Below are positions 7,487 to 18,424 of a stretch of 64,000 nucleotides of DNA, one piece after another (the first letter of the stretch is position 1; the number at the start of each line of letters is the position of its first letter). Below the pieces are notes generated by a model. The model was not told the DNA's origin, made no database searches, and saw only the letters and a list, made by a program, of their open reading frames with translations. The position numbers were made by a program, and so were the translations under genes. The stretch is from Paenibacillus sp. SZ31 (GTDB taxonomy: Bacteria > Bacillota > Bacilli > Paenibacillales > Paenibacillaceae), in contig NZ_JABBEA010000003.1 of the NCBI RefSeq assembly GCF_012912005.1, forward strand, positions 372,001-436,000, in the 5' to 3' direction.

Positions 7487-9145
7487 TCAGATTTTGCCGG
7501 ATGCTTCCAACAATAGCTGATCCAGTTCCTGTGCATGCATGACCGCTTGCTCTTCAGACCAGTTCAAACGCCCGGCCATATAGGAGTTAACCGCTGCCTT
7601 ATAACGACGGACTTCATCAATACGGAAAAATAAATCTCCTGTTCTTCGTACTAAAAAATCTGACGGGGTTACTGCCATCTCTTCTTCGATCGCGTAACAT
7701 AGCATCAACAGCAGCTCCTGTGGCATGCCATGAAGCTCGGCCTTCGTCCGCGGATCAGGCAATCGCTCATACAGTGCCTTCACATTGGAACCATACGTGC
7801 GGACCAGCCGCTCCGCAGCAGGTCGAGCAAGCCCCAAGGCAACACCATCCTTGATCTTGCGCTCCGCATAGGATACGAACCCAGCCGAACCCCCTACGTC
7901 ACCGCCGGAGATAGGCATCTTCTTCGTTACGCAAGGGCCTATAGAATGTCCGTGCTCCTGCTCCATCTGACGCGCGACCAGATCAACAACCATCTCCGCC
8001 ATTTTGCGGTATCCGGTTAATTTGCCCCCGGCAATCGTAATCAGATTGGAATCAGAGACCCAGACTTCATCTTTACGTGAAATTTCGGAAGGATTCTTGC
8101 CTTCCTCATGAATAAGTGGACGTACACCCGCCCATCCGGATTCCACATCTTCGATACCGATCTGTACATCCGGAAACATGCCATTGACTGCATTAATGAC
8201 ATAATCACGGTCGGAGTCGGAGATTCGGGGGTGTGCAGGATCGTCCTGATATACGGTGTCGGTTGTCCCTACATAGGTTTTGCCATCACGTGGGACAGCA
8301 AACAGCATTCGACCATCTGGTGTATCAAAATAGACCGCCTGTCTTAACGGGAATCGTTCACCGTCAAAGACCAAGTGAATGCCTTTGGTCATCTGTAGCG
8401 TTTTCCCCTGGCGCGAACCATCCAATTCCCGCAGTCCATCCACCCAGGGGCCGGAAGCGTTGATTACCTTGCTTGCTTTCAGGGTATAGGTCTGGCCACC
8501 GATCTGATCCATGGCTTCAATACCTGTAATTTTACCATTCTCCTTCAGGAAACCTGTCGCCTTCACATAGTTCACTGCCTGTGCCCCACGTTTGACAGCT
8601 TCTTTCATGACTTCAATGGTAAGCCTGGCATCGTCTGTCCGGTACTCCACATAGAGCCCACCACCCAACAGTCCCTGCTTGCGTAGTAAAGGTTCACTAT
8701 CTGACACCGCTCCAGCATTCAACATTTGGCGCCGTTCACTGCGCTTCACCCCGGCGAGCCGATCATATACCATCAGTCCAATGGATGTGCTGAAGCGGCC
8801 GAACGTACCTGCCGTATAGATCGGTAGCAACATCGGTTCTGGTGTGGTCACATGTGGCCCATTCTCGTAGACTACAGCCCGCTCCCGTCCTACCTCCGCA
8901 ACCATCTTCACTTCATATTGCTTCAAATAACGCAATCCGCCATGGACAAGCTTGGTCGAACGACTGGATGTACCTGCTGCAAAATCCTGCATTTCTACAA
9001 GCGCTGTCTTCAATCCCCGGGAAGCCGCATCCAATGCAATCCCTGTGCCTGTAATCCCACCGCCAATAATTAATACGTCAAAATGTGCATTCGCCATGCT
9101 TTGCAAATATTCGGTCCGGTGTGCTGACGAGAATGTTTCTGCCAT
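7487..9145 (-). CDS. glpD: Aerobic glycerol-3-phosphate dehydrogenase
   Basis: A 552-residue FAD enzyme, the usual length of GlpD, which oxidises sn-glycerol 3-phosphate to dihydroxyacetone phosphate and passes electrons to menaquinone at the membrane. The FAD-binding motif DVLIIGGGITGTGIALDAA lies near the start, followed by GTSSRSTKLVHGGLRYL; the C-terminal GlpD helical domain holds ETYGSNV-like and EEMAVTPSDFLVRRT sequences. The ATG beginning MAETF has GGGAGG seven bases upstream; a start five codons earlier would destroy that site. The leader carries a terminator hairpin typical of GlpP antitermination. Confidence 0.96.
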   Translation of the reverse strand: MAETFSSAHRTEYLQSMANAHFDVLIIGGGITGTGIALDAASRGLKTALVEMQDFAAGTSSRSTKLVHGGLRYLKQYEVKMVAEVGRERAVVYENGPHVTTPEPMLLPIYTAGTFGRFSTSIGLMVYDRLAGVKRSERRQMLNAGAVSDSEPLLRKQGLLGGGLYVEYRTDDARLTIEVMKEAVKRGAQAVNYVKATGFLKENGKITGIEAMDQIGGQTYTLKASKVINASGPWVDGLRELDGSRQGKTLQMTKGIHLVFDGERFPLRQAVYFDTPDGRMLFAVPRDGKTYVGTTDTVYQDDPAHPRISDSDRDYVINAVNGMFPDVQIGIEDVESGWAGVRPLIHEEGKNPSEISRKDEVWVSDSNLITIAGGKLTGYRKMAEMVVDLVARQMEQEHGHSIGPCVTKKMPISGGDVGGSAGFVSYAERKIKDGVALGLARPAAERLVRTYGSNVKALYERLPDPRTKAELHGMPQELLLMLCYAIEEEMAVTPSDFLVRRTGDLFFRIDEVRRYKAAVNSYMAGRLNWSEEQAVMHAQELDQLLLEASGKI

Positions 9146-9189
9146 CCTTGAACCTCCCATTGATTCCCTTTATGTTTCCGCAAAAAAAC

Positions 9190-9241
9190 AAAAAAAGGAC
9201 CACGTCATTCGCTCAGCAATTGCTGAGCGGCACGTGGTCCC
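9190..9241 (-). promoter_or_regulatory. glpD leader terminator, likely GlpP antitermination target
   Basis: On the minus strand GGGACCACGTG, inner GCTCAGC/GCTGAGC arms and ACGTGGTCC form a strong hairpin followed by a T7 run, all inside the transcribed leader 45 bases before the glpD start. A terminator in front of the gene it would silence implies antitermination. In B. subtilis GlpP with glycerol 3-phosphate binds the glpD leader in this way, and glpP is present nearby. Confidence 0.8.
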
Positions 9242-9279
9242 TCCCGATCTCCAGACATCATTTTTTAACTTGTGCCTTT

Positions 9280-9308
9280 ATCCTATCACAGATTTTTGAC
9301 GGCGTGAA
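9280..9308 (-). promoter_or_regulatory. Putative glpD promoter
   Basis: TTCACG and TAGGAT are separated by exactly 17 bases and would start a transcript of about 130 bases of leader, including the hairpin. The remaining DNA up to the glpK stop (9309-9556) is AT-rich and shows no gene, repeat or clear terminator. Confidence 0.45.
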
Positions 9309-9556
9309 GTCCTGAAATGACACATTATTCAAAAAATATTCAAAAAGTTGTTCTGCCAAAGGATGGAATTTCAAATGAATCCACTAACCTTAATATTTCC
9401 CTTATAGTGGGTATATGGTTTTGCTTCTCCAGGAAGAATAACCCTGTAAATTGTGCATCATTTTCCACCAGTAAATATCATTTATAACATAAGTTTAGCG
9501 AAAAAGTACAAATACCCACATCGTGAGGATTGAAGTTCAATTTCATTTCATTTCTT

Positions 9557-11642
<2,086 letters not shown>

Positions 11643-11750
11643 CTTGGTTCCTCCCGCATTCATCAGATGCCTATATTGTATAATCCGTACTGTACGAACG
11701 GCAAGCCTTCCGTGAATCAGGAAAATCGAAGCGCTACGCTATTATCCATG

Positions 11751-11800
11751 CAAAAAAGCCGCTGTATACTTCTCCATGGCGGAGAGTACAACAACGGCTA
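11751..11800 (-). terminator. Terminator downstream of ribA / upstream of glpP
   Basis: On the minus strand AGCCG..TGTA..CTCC pairs imperfectly with GGAG..TACA..CGGCT, followed by TTTTTT. It lies about 35 bases after the ribA stop and most simply ends ribA. It could instead be a GlpP-controlled leader hairpin for glpPK, but its sequence is unlike the glpD hairpin. Confidence 0.65.
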
Positions 11801-11833
11801 ATCAGCTAATCGTATATGTTCAATGAGTAATGA

Positions 11834-12601
11834 TTAAGCCTGCGCATGCGGAAGCAGCGTCTCTGCCCCAGCCCAGCCATCACTTTCCGCCAAGTGACCA
11901 GAACGGTTCACTTTCGTTTGCAGATATTTCTCGTTGAAAGCAGAACGATCTCCCCACAGTGGGACACGTCCGCCCACATTCAATCCCGCTTCCTGCAAAG
12001 CAGCCAGCTTCCGTGGGTTGTTCGTGATCAATGTAACCGGTGCGGACCGAAGTGCACGCAACACTGCAATCGCATCGTCATAATTACGAGCATCGTCCGT
12101 GAATCCGAGCTGCAAGTTCGCATCTACCGTATCCAGACCTTCTTCTTGCAAAATGTACGCCATAGCTTTGCTGAACAGACCGATGCCACGGCCTTCATGG
12201 TTCGCAAGGTAGAATAGTGCACCCGCTCCGTGAGCGGCAATCATCTTCATGGATTGCTCCAGTTGGAAGCCACAGTCACAGCGTTTGCTGCCAAAGATGT
12301 CGCCTGTATGACAGATACTATGCATGCGAATAAGCGCATCCTGTGCTTCGGCAAAGTCGCCATACACCAGGACACTGGATTGCTGGCGCTCTGCCAACTC
12401 AGCAGCAGCAAGAGATTCAATTAACTCGCCGCTCTCCATTGCTTTGTCTGACTTCATCCAGCTATACCACTGGAATGTCTTGGTCTCCCCATCAAGGTTT
12501 ACCGGGAGCTTAATCGGTCCCACGAGGTATATGAACTCTTTTCCACTCGGAAAAGTCTGAATTTTGGGGGCAAGCAGTTGAATAATATGTGAATTGATCA
12601 T
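11834..12601 (-). CDS. ribA: GTP cyclohydrolase II (stand-alone)
   Basis: A 255-residue GTP cyclohydrolase II, which converts GTP to the pyrimidine precursor of riboflavin. The zinc motif is intact in CHTGDIFGSKRCDCGFQLEQ, followed by NHEGRGIGLFSKAMAY and the nucleotide-binding LITNNPRKLAALQEAGL. There is no fused DHBP synthase domain, unlike the usual Bacillus RibBA, and no other rib gene is adjacent, so it may be a second copy or serve another pathway using the opened GTP. The C-terminal third is longer and less typical than housekeeping RibA. ATG with AGGAGG upstream. Divergent from a sugar ABC operon. Confidence 0.88.
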   Translation of the reverse strand: MINSHIIQLLAPKIQTFPSGKEFIYLVGPIKLPVNLDGETKTFQWYSWMKSDKAMESGELIESLAAAELAERQQSSVLVYGDFAEAQDALIRMHSICHTGDIFGSKRCDCGFQLEQSMKMIAAHGAGALFYLANHEGRGIGLFSKAMAYILQEEGLDTVDANLQLGFTDDARNYDDAIAVLRALRSAPVTLITNNPRKLAALQEAGLNVGGRVPLWGDRSAFNEKYLQTKVNRSGHLAESDGWAGAETLLPHAQA

Positions 12602-12712
12602 TGTCGTTCCTCCTGTTTAGGCCAACTTGTCTGTTGATTGATTCGCATCCAAAGCGAAAATGGATCACTTGGACGTTATATAGTACGTATCTATATTATT
12701 CTCATCATCATT

Positions 12713-12783
12713 AGTTACTTTATGTAAGTTAGTTTAGAATAAAAAATATAATGTGTCAAGTAACTTTTATTTTTAAAGTAACT
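12713..12783. promoter_or_regulatory. AGTAACT-type repeats between ribA and the ABC operon
   Basis: Three copies of an AGTAACTt word occur in this AT-rich divergent region: AGTTACTTT (inverted) at 12713, AAGTAACTT at 12758 and AAAGTAACT at 12775. The outer two form an inverted repeat. They may be operators for one of the divergent genes. No riboswitch-like structure was recognised in the 323-base gap. Confidence 0.35.
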
Positions 12784-12924
12784 ACCCAATTTATGTTACG
12801 CAATGGTCACAAATATGTGTTTCATTTCAGGAATATTGGGTATGAGTTTATAAACTGCTCATACACTAATGTTGTAGTCCAAAGCACTTCATGCCTCGAA
12901 CTTAATGATGAGGGGGTAATGCAC

Positions 12925-14199
12925 ATGATCCGCCGGAAAAGAACTTGCTGGACAGCCATACTGATGGTCTGCGTCCTGCTCATAAGCGGATGCTCCATCT
13001 GGCCCGGACAGGACGATTCAGCGAACAACAAAAAGGTAACGCTTACATTATGGTACTGGAACCGTTCCATCGATGATAAGTTGATTGCCAGGGCTAAGGA
13101 AAAGTTCCCCAACATTGAACTGACAGCTCAGAAAATCGGCGGTGATTTCAAGGCAAAGCTCAAAACAACACTCGCTGCACGCTCAGGTGAACCAGACATT
13201 GTGGCATTGAACGACTGGATCATGGAGCTATTCCCCAGTGAGGACCGTTTCTATAATCTGTATGACCTCGGTGCAGGCGATATTGAAGACCAGTATCTGC
13301 CGTGGAAATGGAAGCAAGGCGTTACGCCAAGCGGACAGATGATCGGGTTCCCGATGGATACGGGACCTACAGCTCTCTTCTATCGTGAAGATCTCTTCAA
13401 GGAAGCCGGATTGCCCTCTGATCCCGAGGACGTTACACGTCAGATTAACAGCTGGGATGCATATGCCTCTGCCGGAGAACAGATCAAGGAGAAATTCGGA
13501 GGCAAGGTATTTCTGACCGATAACATTGGAAGCGTTTACAACCAGGTGCTGTCGCAAGGAGCTGAACGTTATTTCCGTCCAGATGGTTCATTCATCGGCA
13601 TGGATTCCGCTCTGGTGCGAACAAGCTGGGATACATCCATTGCCTTCAAAGAGAAGGGACTACTTGCCAATGCAGACGGCTGGACTCCGGGCTGGAACGC
13701 AGCGATGAATAATGGCGAGATTGCCTCGTTCGTGGGCGCTGTTTGGATGAAACAAGTGCTTCAGGAAGCCGCTCCGGATACATCGGGAAAATGGCGAGTT
13801 GCTCGGGCACCAGGGGGAGATGGCAATAACGGAGGATCATTCCTGTCCATCTTGAAGTCGAGTGAGCATCCTCAGGAAGCCTTTGAACTGGTTCGCTGGC
13901 TACAAAGTCCCGAGAATCAGTTGGAGCAATATCAGACATTGAACCTGTTCCCTTCCGCACCAGGTGTGTTTGATGACCCTGCCATGAAAGAGGAAGAACC
14001 TTTCTTCGGCGGACAGGCGACAGGTCCTGTATTTGCCGAATCGGCACAGCAAGTGCCGGATGCTTTTTTTGGCGAAAGATACCCATCCGTACACAACATT
14101 ATCACCCGGCGGCTGAATGATGTGGCGAAACAAAATGCCGATCCACAGCAGGTCTGGACAGATACGGTACACCGCGTCGAGCGGGAATTGCAGCGTTAA
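12925..14199 (+). CDS. Sugar ABC transporter substrate-binding lipoprotein
   Basis: A 424-residue extracellular solute-binding protein of family 1. The signal peptide ends in a lipobox (VCVLLISGCSIW, Cys about 27), so it is anchored outside the membrane. Mature-protein features include TLTLWYWNRSID, PDIVALNDWIMELFP, GFPMDTGPTALFYREDLF and the C-terminal SPENQLEQYQ region of the maltose-type class. The ATG beginning MIRRKR is chosen (AGGGGG eight bases upstream); longer readings have no signal peptide at their start. It is followed by two permeases and a gluconokinase, so a sugar acid or glycoside may be the cargo. No ATPase gene is present. Confidence 0.9.
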   Translation: MIRRKRTCWTAILMVCVLLISGCSIWPGQDDSANNKKVTLTLWYWNRSIDDKLIARAKEKFPNIELTAQKIGGDFKAKLKTTLAARSGEPDIVALNDWIMELFPSEDRFYNLYDLGAGDIEDQYLPWKWKQGVTPSGQMIGFPMDTGPTALFYREDLFKEAGLPSDPEDVTRQINSWDAYASAGEQIKEKFGGKVFLTDNIGSVYNQVLSQGAERYFRPDGSFIGMDSALVRTSWDTSIAFKEKGLLANADGWTPGWNAAMNNGEIASFVGAVWMKQVLQEAAPDTSGKWRVARAPGGDGNNGGSFLSILKSSEHPQEAFELVRWLQSPENQLEQYQTLNLFPSAPGVFDDPAMKEEEPFFGGQATGPVFAESAQQVPDAFFGERYPSVHNIITRRLNDVAKQNADPQQVWTDTVHRVERELQR

Positions 14200-14243
14200 C
14201 CTGAAGAACGTGTGGTTTCGTTATCCGCAAAGGAGGAATTCAT

Positions 14244-15194
14244 ATGGCTGTAACTGAACCTCGTCTTACTCCCGATCCCGGAAATGCAAGACCTGATCTG
14301 GATCGGCAGAAGTCACTGTGGGCCAGAATGTGGGAGCACCGTGCACTCTATGTTGCGATATCACCGTTTTATATTCTGTTTGCGGTATTTGGCCTGTTCC
14401 CGATCGGGTTCTCACTTTATCTGGCTTTTCATAAGTGGGATGGTATTGGTGTCATGACGTACAACGGGCTTAACAATTTCAAATACCTGCTGACCGATGC
14501 CGAGTTCTGGCAAGCTGTGGGTAACACATTCATGATCTGGATCTATTCGACGATTCCGATGCTCTTCTTCGCCCTGATTATTGCCTTTCTGCTGCATGCA
14601 CCATTTGTGAAGTTCCGCACCCTATTCCGGGTCGGTTATTTCCTACCGAACGTCACATCCATTGTGGCGGTAGCCATTATCTTCGGTGCCTTATTTGCCA
14701 ACAATTATGGCTTTCTCAATTATCTGTTGCAGTCGGTCGGGCTACCTGTTGTGGAGTGGCTTAATGCACCATGGGGCATTAAAGTCGCAATCTCCTCCAT
14801 GGTGGTCTGGCGTTGGACCGGATATAACGCCGTCATCTATCTTGCCGGACTTCAGAGTATCCCGCAGACGTTATACGAAGCGGCCAAGATTGACGGCGCA
14901 TCAGCGATACAGTCCTTTTTCCGAATTACAATTCCGATGCTGCGTCCTGTGATCCTGTTTACCGTCATTACATCAACCATCGGCGGTATGCAACTGTTCA
15001 CCGAGCCTCAAGTATTGGTAGGTAATGATGGTGGCGCTGGTGCAGCAGGCATGACGATTGTATTGTACCTCTACCGTGAATCCTTCATTAACAATTACTT
15101 CGGATATGGCGCTGCCGTTGGTTGGGGCATGTTCCTCATTATCGCCCTGTTCTCGATTGTGAACTGGAAGCTTGTTCAAGGCAAATCATCCTGA
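14244..15194 (+). CDS. Sugar ABC transporter permease (MalF type)
   Basis: A 316-residue inner-membrane permease with six predicted helices. The EAA loop that contacts the ATPase reads YEAAKIDGASAIQSFFRITIP (about residue 213-233). A charged N-terminal stretch of about 30 residues precedes the first helix (LYVAISPFYILFAVFGLFPIGF). The ATG has AAAGGAGG upstream. It pairs with the next gene to make a heterodimeric channel; energy probably comes from a shared MsmX-like ATPase encoded elsewhere. Confidence 0.92.
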   Translation: MAVTEPRLTPDPGNARPDLDRQKSLWARMWEHRALYVAISPFYILFAVFGLFPIGFSLYLAFHKWDGIGVMTYNGLNNFKYLLTDAEFWQAVGNTFMIWIYSTIPMLFFALIIAFLLHAPFVKFRTLFRVGYFLPNVTSIVAVAIIFGALFANNYGFLNYLLQSVGLPVVEWLNAPWGIKVAISSMVVWRWTGYNAVIYLAGLQSIPQTLYEAAKIDGASAIQSFFRITIPMLRPVILFTVITSTIGGMQLFTEPQVLVGNDGGAGAAGMTIVLYLYRESFINNYFGYGAAVGWGMFLIIALFSIVNWKLVQGKSS

Positions 15195-15214
15195 TGTGAT
15201 AAGGGGGAGCGCAC

Positions 15215-16042
15215 ATGGCGACCAAACACCTCAAATCGCTGGTGTTGTATACCGGTCTTATCGGGGGCATGCTCATATCCATGTTCCCGTTCTATTGGCT
15301 GATTGTAATGTCCACCCGGACAACGTCCGATATCTACAAGTTCCCACCCCAGCTCTGGTTCGGCGGTGAACTATGGAATAATATCACGCGGGTATTGCAG
15401 CAGATTGATTTCTGGGGCGCTTTTCTAAATACGTTGTTTGTGTCGGGCTTAGTCACGATCCTGGTGCTGTTTTTTGACTCACTGGCGGGGTTTGCGTTTG
15501 CGAAGTTTGAATTTCCCGGCAAAAAGTGGCTCTTCATCCTGCTGCTCGCGACCATGATGGTACCTTCCCAGCTCTCGCTGGTGCCTTCCTTCGTGCTCAT
15601 GGCCACGTTCGGCTGGGTCGGTTCCTTCAAAGCCCTCATTATTCCCGGCATGGTGAACGCCTTCGGTATCTTCTGGATACGCCAGTATGCCACGGAGTCC
15701 ATTCCGAACGATCTCCTGGATGCGGGTCGCATCGACGGCTGTAATTTCTTCCGACTCTATTGGAACGTGGCGTTGCCAATCTTGCGACCTGCCTTTGCTT
15801 TCCTCGGCGCTTTCACCTTTATTGGTGTATGGAATGATTATCTGTGGCCTTTGATCGTCCTGACAGATGAACGCAAATACACGTTGCAGATTGCGTTGTC
15901 TCAATTGAACGGATTGTATAACACAGACTATGCAATGGTCATCGCAGGTACGTTGCTTGCCGTCATTCCGCTCATCGTTATGTTCCTGTTCATCAGCCGC
16001 CAGTTTATCTCGGATATTGCCGCAGGGGCGGTGAAGGATTAA
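15215..16042 (+). CDS. Sugar ABC transporter permease (MalG type)
   Basis: A 275-residue permease, the second half of the channel. Its EAA loop reads LLDAGRIDGCNFFRLYWNVALP (split motif around residue 170-190), and the C terminus FISRQFISDIAAGAVKD is the usual MalG-type ending. GGGGGAG precedes the ATG. It lies 20 bases after the MalF-type gene and is the last importer gene; gluconokinase follows after a 275-base gap occupied by a dispersed repeat. Confidence 0.92.
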   Translation: MATKHLKSLVLYTGLIGGMLISMFPFYWLIVMSTRTTSDIYKFPPQLWFGGELWNNITRVLQQIDFWGAFLNTLFVSGLVTILVLFFDSLAGFAFAKFEFPGKKWLFILLLATMMVPSQLSLVPSFVLMATFGWVGSFKALIIPGMVNAFGIFWIRQYATESIPNDLLDAGRIDGCNFFRLYWNVALPILRPAFAFLGAFTFIGVWNDYLWPLIVLTDERKYTLQIALSQLNGLYNTDYAMVIAGTLLAVIPLIVMFLFISRQFISDIAAGAVKD

Positions 16043-16130
16043 AATTCTGGCATTTTGATCCATCCCTCAAGTCTGATATTCTTATCTATAGATGAAATAA
16101 CAGATGCCATATAAGTTGGATGAATAGCAC

Positions 16131-16275
16131 CACGTGCGCGAAGGGGACAGAAAGGGCCTGAAGAAATGGAATGTTCGCATTTATAACCAAATTTCTCCCT
16201 TTGAAGAGGGAATCAAGAAATTTGGGGATAACGGCGATCGGAAGGCTTTCTGTACCCGAAGTGTTAACGTGTAAC
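16131..16275 (+). repeat. Dispersed structured intergenic repeat, copy A
   Basis: About 145 bases between the MalG-type gene and gluconokinase. The outer arms ACAGAAAG..GCC and GGC..TTTCTGT pair. The central arms CCAAATTT and AAATTTGG pair, and the apex is CCCTTTgaagAGGG. The shared words CCTGAAGAA, GCATTTATAACC, GGGGATAACGGCGATCGGAAGG and a GTGTAA end link it to the other copies. It would lie in the gntK leader if the genes are co-transcribed. Confidence 0.75.
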
Positions 16276-16317
16276 AGCATTCATTCACTTATATATTTAA
16301 GAAAGAGGGATGACAAA

Positions 16318-17868
16318 ATGGCTTCTTCACCCTATATGATCGGCGTAGATATCGGCACGACCTCCACCAAGGCCGTCTTGTTCGAACAGAACGGAACCAT
16401 TGTGGCACAAGGCAGTGCCGATTATCCGCTGCACACCCCCACACCTGCGATTGCGGAGCAGGATGCGGAAGATATTTTCAAAGCAGTCATCGAATCCGTT
16501 AAACAGGCCACTTCCAAAGCGGGAGTGAAGCCAGATGATATCCTGTTTGTATCCTTCAGTTCAGCCATGCACAGCATTCTGCCAGTCGATCAACACGGCA
16601 AACCGCTGATGCGGGCTATGACATGGGCAGATAATCGCAGTGCCGAGTGGACCGAAGTACTCAAATCCGAGATGAATGGTCATGAGATCTATCTAAGAAC
16701 AGGTACGCCGATTCATCCGATGTCCCCACTCACCAAGATCATGTGGCTCACTCGGGATCAACCGGAACTGTTCAGACAGACCCACAAATTCATATCCATG
16801 AAAGAATATGTCTTCTATAAATTATTTTCTGAATACGTCATTGATCACTCCATGGCCTCCGCCACCGGACTCATGAATCTGGAAAAACTCGACTGGGATG
16901 ACGAAGCGCTCCATGTGGCGGGCATTACCCCGGAACACCTGTCCCGATTGGTACCGACGACACATGTGCTGAAACATGGGTTGCACCCGGAGTACGCCAA
17001 GGAGATGGGCATTGCAGTCATCACACCATTTGTCATCGGGGCCAGTGATGGTGTGCTCTCCAATCTGGGCGTGAACGCCATTGATCCAGGCGTCGTGGCC
17101 GTGACTATTGGTACCAGTGGCGCGATTCGTACGGTGGTGGACAAACCGGTGACCGATCCAAAAGGACGCTTCTTCTGTTATGCGCTCACGGAGGATGCCT
17201 GGGTCATTGGCGGACCAGTGAACAATGGTGGTGTTATTTTCCGCTGGATTCGGGACGAGTTTGCGGCTTCCGAGGTGGAGACGGCCAAGCGACTTGGCAT
17301 CGATCCATATGAAGTGCTCACTCGTGTAGCGGAAAATGTACCTCCGGGTTCGGAAGGCCTTTTGTTCCATCCGTACATGACGGGTGAGCGGGCCCCGCTC
17401 TGGAATCCCAATGCACGCGGTTCGTTCTTCGGCCTGACGCTACATCATAAGAAGGAACATATGATTCGCGCTGCGCTCGAAGGTGTGTTGTTCAACCTGT
17501 ACACGGTCATGCTCGCGATTGAAGAAAAAATCGGTCGGCCGAAAAAAATCCAAGCCACAGGCGGCTTCGCCCGCTCTGAGTTGTGGCGACAGATGATGGC
17601 CGATATTTTCGATCAGGATGTCATCATCCCCGAAAGCATTGAAAGCTCCTGTCTCGGCGCAGCCGTACTGGGCTTGTATGCTCTGGGCCGCATCGATTCC
17701 CTGAGTGCCGTCTCCGGCATGATCGGATCAACGCATCGGCACCAGCCTGATCCAGAAAGTGTCCGCGTCTACCGGGAGCTACTGCCGATCTTCATCCGCA
17801 TCTCCCGTAAGTTTGAAGAGGAGTATGCGGATATCGCCGCTTTTCAGAACAAGACGATGCAAGGGTAG
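16318..17868 (+). CDS. gntK: Gluconokinase (FGGY family)
   Basis: A 516-residue FGGY kinase close in length to B. subtilis GntK (513). It phosphorylates gluconate to 6-phosphogluconate. Motifs: IGVDIGTTSTKAVLFEQNG at the start, MTWADNRSAEW (about 100), KEYVFYKLF, the ATP-site VTIGTSGAIR (about 260) and QATGGFARSELWRQMMADIF in the C-terminal domain, all typical of GntK. The ATG has AAAGAGGG upstream; longer readings run into the repeat and are rejected. No gntR, gntP or gnd is nearby; the ABC importer upstream probably supplies the substrate instead of a GntP permease. Confidence 0.9.
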   Translation: MASSPYMIGVDIGTTSTKAVLFEQNGTIVAQGSADYPLHTPTPAIAEQDAEDIFKAVIESVKQATSKAGVKPDDILFVSFSSAMHSILPVDQHGKPLMRAMTWADNRSAEWTEVLKSEMNGHEIYLRTGTPIHPMSPLTKIMWLTRDQPELFRQTHKFISMKEYVFYKLFSEYVIDHSMASATGLMNLEKLDWDDEALHVAGITPEHLSRLVPTTHVLKHGLHPEYAKEMGIAVITPFVIGASDGVLSNLGVNAIDPGVVAVTIGTSGAIRTVVDKPVTDPKGRFFCYALTEDAWVIGGPVNNGGVIFRWIRDEFAASEVETAKRLGIDPYEVLTRVAENVPPGSEGLLFHPYMTGERAPLWNPNARGSFFGLTLHHKKEHMIRAALEGVLFNLYTVMLAIEEKIGRPKKIQATGGFARSELWRQMMADIFDQDVIIPESIESSCLGAAVLGLYALGRIDSLSAVSGMIGSTHRHQPDPESVRVYRELLPIFIRISRKFEEEYADIAAFQNKTMQG

Positions 17869-17884
17869 TGATGCGATGGGATAG

Positions 17885-18083
17885 CTAACGAATCGTAGAC
17901 GTCTTATTTGAAGCTTTTCGCGTGTTTTCAAAATCTAACGAACCTGAGCCACCTTATATCGAATTTTAGTGGCGGAAAACTGTTCTAAAGTGAGAATTCC
18001 CAGAAAATAACGTCTCTACGATTCATTAGAATTTGACTTATGCCGATTTTCGTCCAATAGCGCGTCTCGGGTTCGTTAGAATT
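17885..18083. repeat. CTAACGAA-type array: two forward and two inverted units
   Basis: Units begin CTAACGAATCGTAGACG (17885) and CTAACGAACCTGAGCC (17935) on the plus strand. CTAATGAATCGTAGAGACG (ending at 18029) and CTAACGAACCCGAGACGCG (ending at 18079) lie on the minus strand. Spacing is about 50 bases, and each unit continues with a TTAT-rich stretch. The first and third, and the second and fourth, are closest to each other, so the block can fold as nested hairpins. No gene is visible here. Confidence 0.7.
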
Positions 18084-18185
18084 GACAGAGCATCGTTACC
18101 GTGCAGCGAATCACCATTCTCCTAAGCTGCGTCCGGCTCAAATTAACATTCGACTCTAACGACTAGTTTTATGCACGTTCACGAG

Positions 18186-18226
18186 GACCTTCCCGCCATG
18201 TTTTGGACATGCGGGAGGGTCTTTTT
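18186..18226 (+). terminator. Rho-independent terminator
   Basis: GACCTTCCCGCCATG and CATGCGGGAGGGTC pair around a short loop, followed by TTTTT. It is the first good terminator after gluconokinase, beyond the CTAACGAA array. Confidence 0.8.
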
Positions 18227-18346
18227 CATTTACAAATCAGATCTTCACATACTGTTTTTATGTACCAATTTTCTTTTGGAAACTGTGCTATTCGATAGAT
18301 GAAGCCCCCGTCCTCATCAGCGCCTTTCAAATTAGCTAAATATTAC

Positions 18347-18383
18347 AAAAAAAGCCCCACAGCTTGAAAGACTGTGGAGCTTC
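18347..18383 (-). terminator. Terminator of the SnoaL-like gene
   Basis: On the minus strand AGCTCCACAG pairs with CTGTGGGGCT and is followed by a long T-run, about 40 bases after the SnoaL-like stop. The remainder of 18227-18346 shows no feature. Confidence 0.75.
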
Positions 18384-18424
18384 GTTTTCTAACCATTTCA
18401 TTATTACTTATTTACACTGCGCTA

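Noticed and set aside
11751..11800. GlpP-controlled antiterminator in front of glpP
   Set aside because: It lies just after ribA and its arms differ from the glpD leader hairpin, so a plain ribA terminator is the simpler reading.
12751..12924. N-terminal extension of the first sugar-binding lipoprotein
   Set aside because: A signal peptide and lipobox fit only if translation starts at 12925, where AGGGGG is well spaced.
16171..16317. N-terminal extension of gluconokinase
   Set aside because: The extension reads through a structured intergenic repeat. The ATG at 16318 has a good ribosome site and gives the normal kinase start.
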